NCBI RefSeq assembly: GCF_001806325.1
Contig: NZ_CP017580.1
Coordinates: 310,001 to 374,000 of the forward strand
Length of the DNA stretch: 64,000 nt
Origin: Curtobacterium sp. BH-2-1-1
GTDB taxonomy: Bacteria > Actinomycetota > Actinomycetes > Actinomycetales > Microbacteriaceae
Reading direction: 5' to 3'
The notes beneath the pieces are model-generated. The model ran no database searches. It saw only the letters and a list, made by a program, of their open reading frames with translations, and was not told the origin of the DNA. This document shows, in pieces, positions 63,092-64,000 of the stretch (positions are counted from its first letter, which is position 1; every line of letters begins with the position of its first letter). A program made the translations under genes and the position numbers.

Positions 63092-63163
63092 CTGGGGTAC
63101 CTGGACTCGAACCAAGAACGACGGTACCAGAAACCGCTGTGTTGCCAATTACACCATACCCCA
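63092..63163 (-). tRNA. tRNA-Gln(CTG)
   Basis: 72 nt on the minus strand: 5' TGGGGTATGGTGTAATTGGC, anticodon stem-loop ACGGT-like with CTG in loop TTCTGGT, T-arm TTGGTTCGAGTCCAG, 3' end TACCCCAG. CCA not encoded. Upstream of it (plus 63164-63179) is a small hairpin AAGGCC/GGCCTT. Confidence 0.92.
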
Positions 63164-63207
63164 AAGGCCCGGAGGCCTTCGGTCCCGGTTGCCCGGGGCA
63201 CGATCAA

Positions 63208-64000
63208 CTACTGTACAGCATCCCGGAGGTCCGTGAGACCACCGACGAGATCCCGGTGCACCGCGGCGGCCGTGACCGCCCCGTGGCCGGCCGCCACGAT
63301 CAGCTGTTCCGGTCCGGGTGGCGTCACGTCGCCCACGGCGTACAGCCCGGGCACGCTCGTCCGTCCGGAGCGGTCGACCACGACGAGCCCCTCGGCATCG
63401 CGGCGGAGGTCCGCGTCGACCCAGTCCAGGTCGGCGTGCCACCGGGGCCGGACGAACCCGCCCGTCCGCGGCTCCACGTGCCCGTCTGCGAGGCGGACGC
63501 CGGTCATCCCGGAGCGGTCCCCCTCGAGGTCCGCCACGGCCCGCTCGTCGACGCGCACGCCCGCTGCGGCCAGGCGGGCACGGCCGGCGTCGTCGAGCGG
63601 CGCGATGCCGTTCGTGTACACGATGAGGTCGTCCGCCCACGCCGCGAGCAGCAGGGCGCGGTCGACGACGTCGTCCGTCTCGCAGAGGAACGCCAACGGC
63701 TCGCCGGCCTTCTCGTAGGCATCGCACTCGACGCAGCTGTGCACCGCGGTGCCGTAGAACGCGCGGAGCATCGGAAGCGCCGGGAACTCCTCGCGCAGGC
63801 CCGTCGCGAGCACGACGGCACGGGCCGTCGCCTCGACCTCGGTGCCGCGCCAGGCACCGTGCACGAGCCACCGGTCGCCCTCCGGCGAGATCCGGTCCAC
63901 GACCGTCTGCACGACCGTGGCCTCGGCGTAGGCCTCGACCTCTGCGCGCCCGAGCTTCCGGAGCTCGAGGGGTGAGACACCGTCGCGCGTCAGGAACCCG
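63208..64000 (-). CDS. NAD(P)/FAD-dependent oxidoreductase (thioredoxin-reductase-like), partial
   Basis: The C-terminal 264 codons or so; the N-terminus with the FAD GxGxxG motif is beyond the right edge. Visible: GFLTRDGVSPLELRKLG, VLATGLREEFPALP, HSCVECDAYEKAGEPLAFL and the C-terminal FAD motif VPGLYAVGDVTPPGPEQLIVA. The Cys-x2-Cys (CVEC) is at the place of the redox pair of thioredoxin reductase (CATC). Many actinobacterial paralogues of this group act on other disulfide or small-molecule substrates, so I do not call trxB. Confidence 0.85.
   Translation of the reverse strand, partial: GFLTRDGVSPLELRKLGRAEVEAYAEATVVQTVVDRISPEGDRWLVHGAWRGTEVEATARAVVLATGLREEFPALPMLRAFYGTAVHSCVECDAYEKAGEPLAFLCETDDVVDRALLLAAWADDLIVYTNGIAPLDDAGRARLAAAGVRVDERAVADLEGDRSGMTGVRLADGHVEPRTGGFVRPRWHADLDWVDADLRRDAEGLVVVDRSGRTSVPGLYAVGDVTPPGPEQLIVAAGHGAVTAAAVHRDLVGGLTDLRDAVQ

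Overview
The window is very GC-rich DNA of an actinobacterium. Gene order (smc-mutM-rnc-rpmF, recG/rsmD, leuCD-murA, ddl/DUF3515/thiL, lipBA, ffh and ftsY), frequent GTG starts and start/stop overlaps point to the Microbacteriaceae. Curtobacterium is my best guess. This is inference from content; no marker comparison was possible. 

Left edge (1-6667, minus strand): a compact four-gene operon, EPSP-synthase-like/acyl-CoA-ligase fusion, acyl-CoA dehydrogenase, ChcA/FabL-like short-chain reductase, and a 2,4-dienoyl-CoA-reductase-like flavoenzyme cut by the window edge. This set matches the shikimate-derived cyclohexanecarboxyl-CoA pathway of the ansatrienin (ansJKLM/chcA) and phoslactomycin (plmJK/plmL/plmM/chcA) producers. 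No polyketide synthase is visible here, so the likely role is to supply the primer for omega-cyclohexyl fatty acids, lipids reported from Curtobacterium pusillum. This is the most exciting system in the window. 

6786-10429: a YbdK-type carboxylate-amine ligase, then a TPR membrane protein paired with a TPR-AAA+ ATPase of unknown role. 10504-17606: ffh, a double VOC protein, lipB-lipA, ftsY, and terC behind a manganese (yybP-ykoY) riboswitch. 17770-35724: a long housekeeping block, mainly minus strand, covering chromosome segregation (smc), DNA repair (mutM, recG), RNA and ribosome work (rnc, rpmF, rsmD), cofactors (coaD, thiL), cell wall and lipid (ddl, murA, gpsA, plsC) and leucine (leuCD). 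35884-40038: FUSC exporter, phosphatase, a tandem pair of Fluc/CrcB fluoride channels, RidA-like protein, two identical tRNA-Glu(CTC) genes and an MBL-fold hydrolase. 40176-45134: a LacI-controlled ABC sugar importer of the LpqY/ThuE type with a clear LacI-type operator. 

45428-62982: an exopolysaccharide-type locus with five glycosyltransferases, a flippase, a secreted PIG-L deacetylase with two discoidin-like domains, a stand-alone adenylation-carrier-thioesterase protein, a large membrane protein and a Tat-exported GH16 glycanase. Several promoters of this locus share a conserved 20-nt upstream box exactly 39 nt before a TTACCGT-like -10 element, which suggests one activator controls it. 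tRNA-Gln(CTG) and a partial thioredoxin-reductase-like flavoprotein close the window. 

A family of about ten near-perfect palindromes (core GGAGGCGCGG...CCGCGCCTCC) sits at gene ends throughout and probably acts as bidirectional terminators. A few copies or half-copies also lie inside an operon or inside reading frames.
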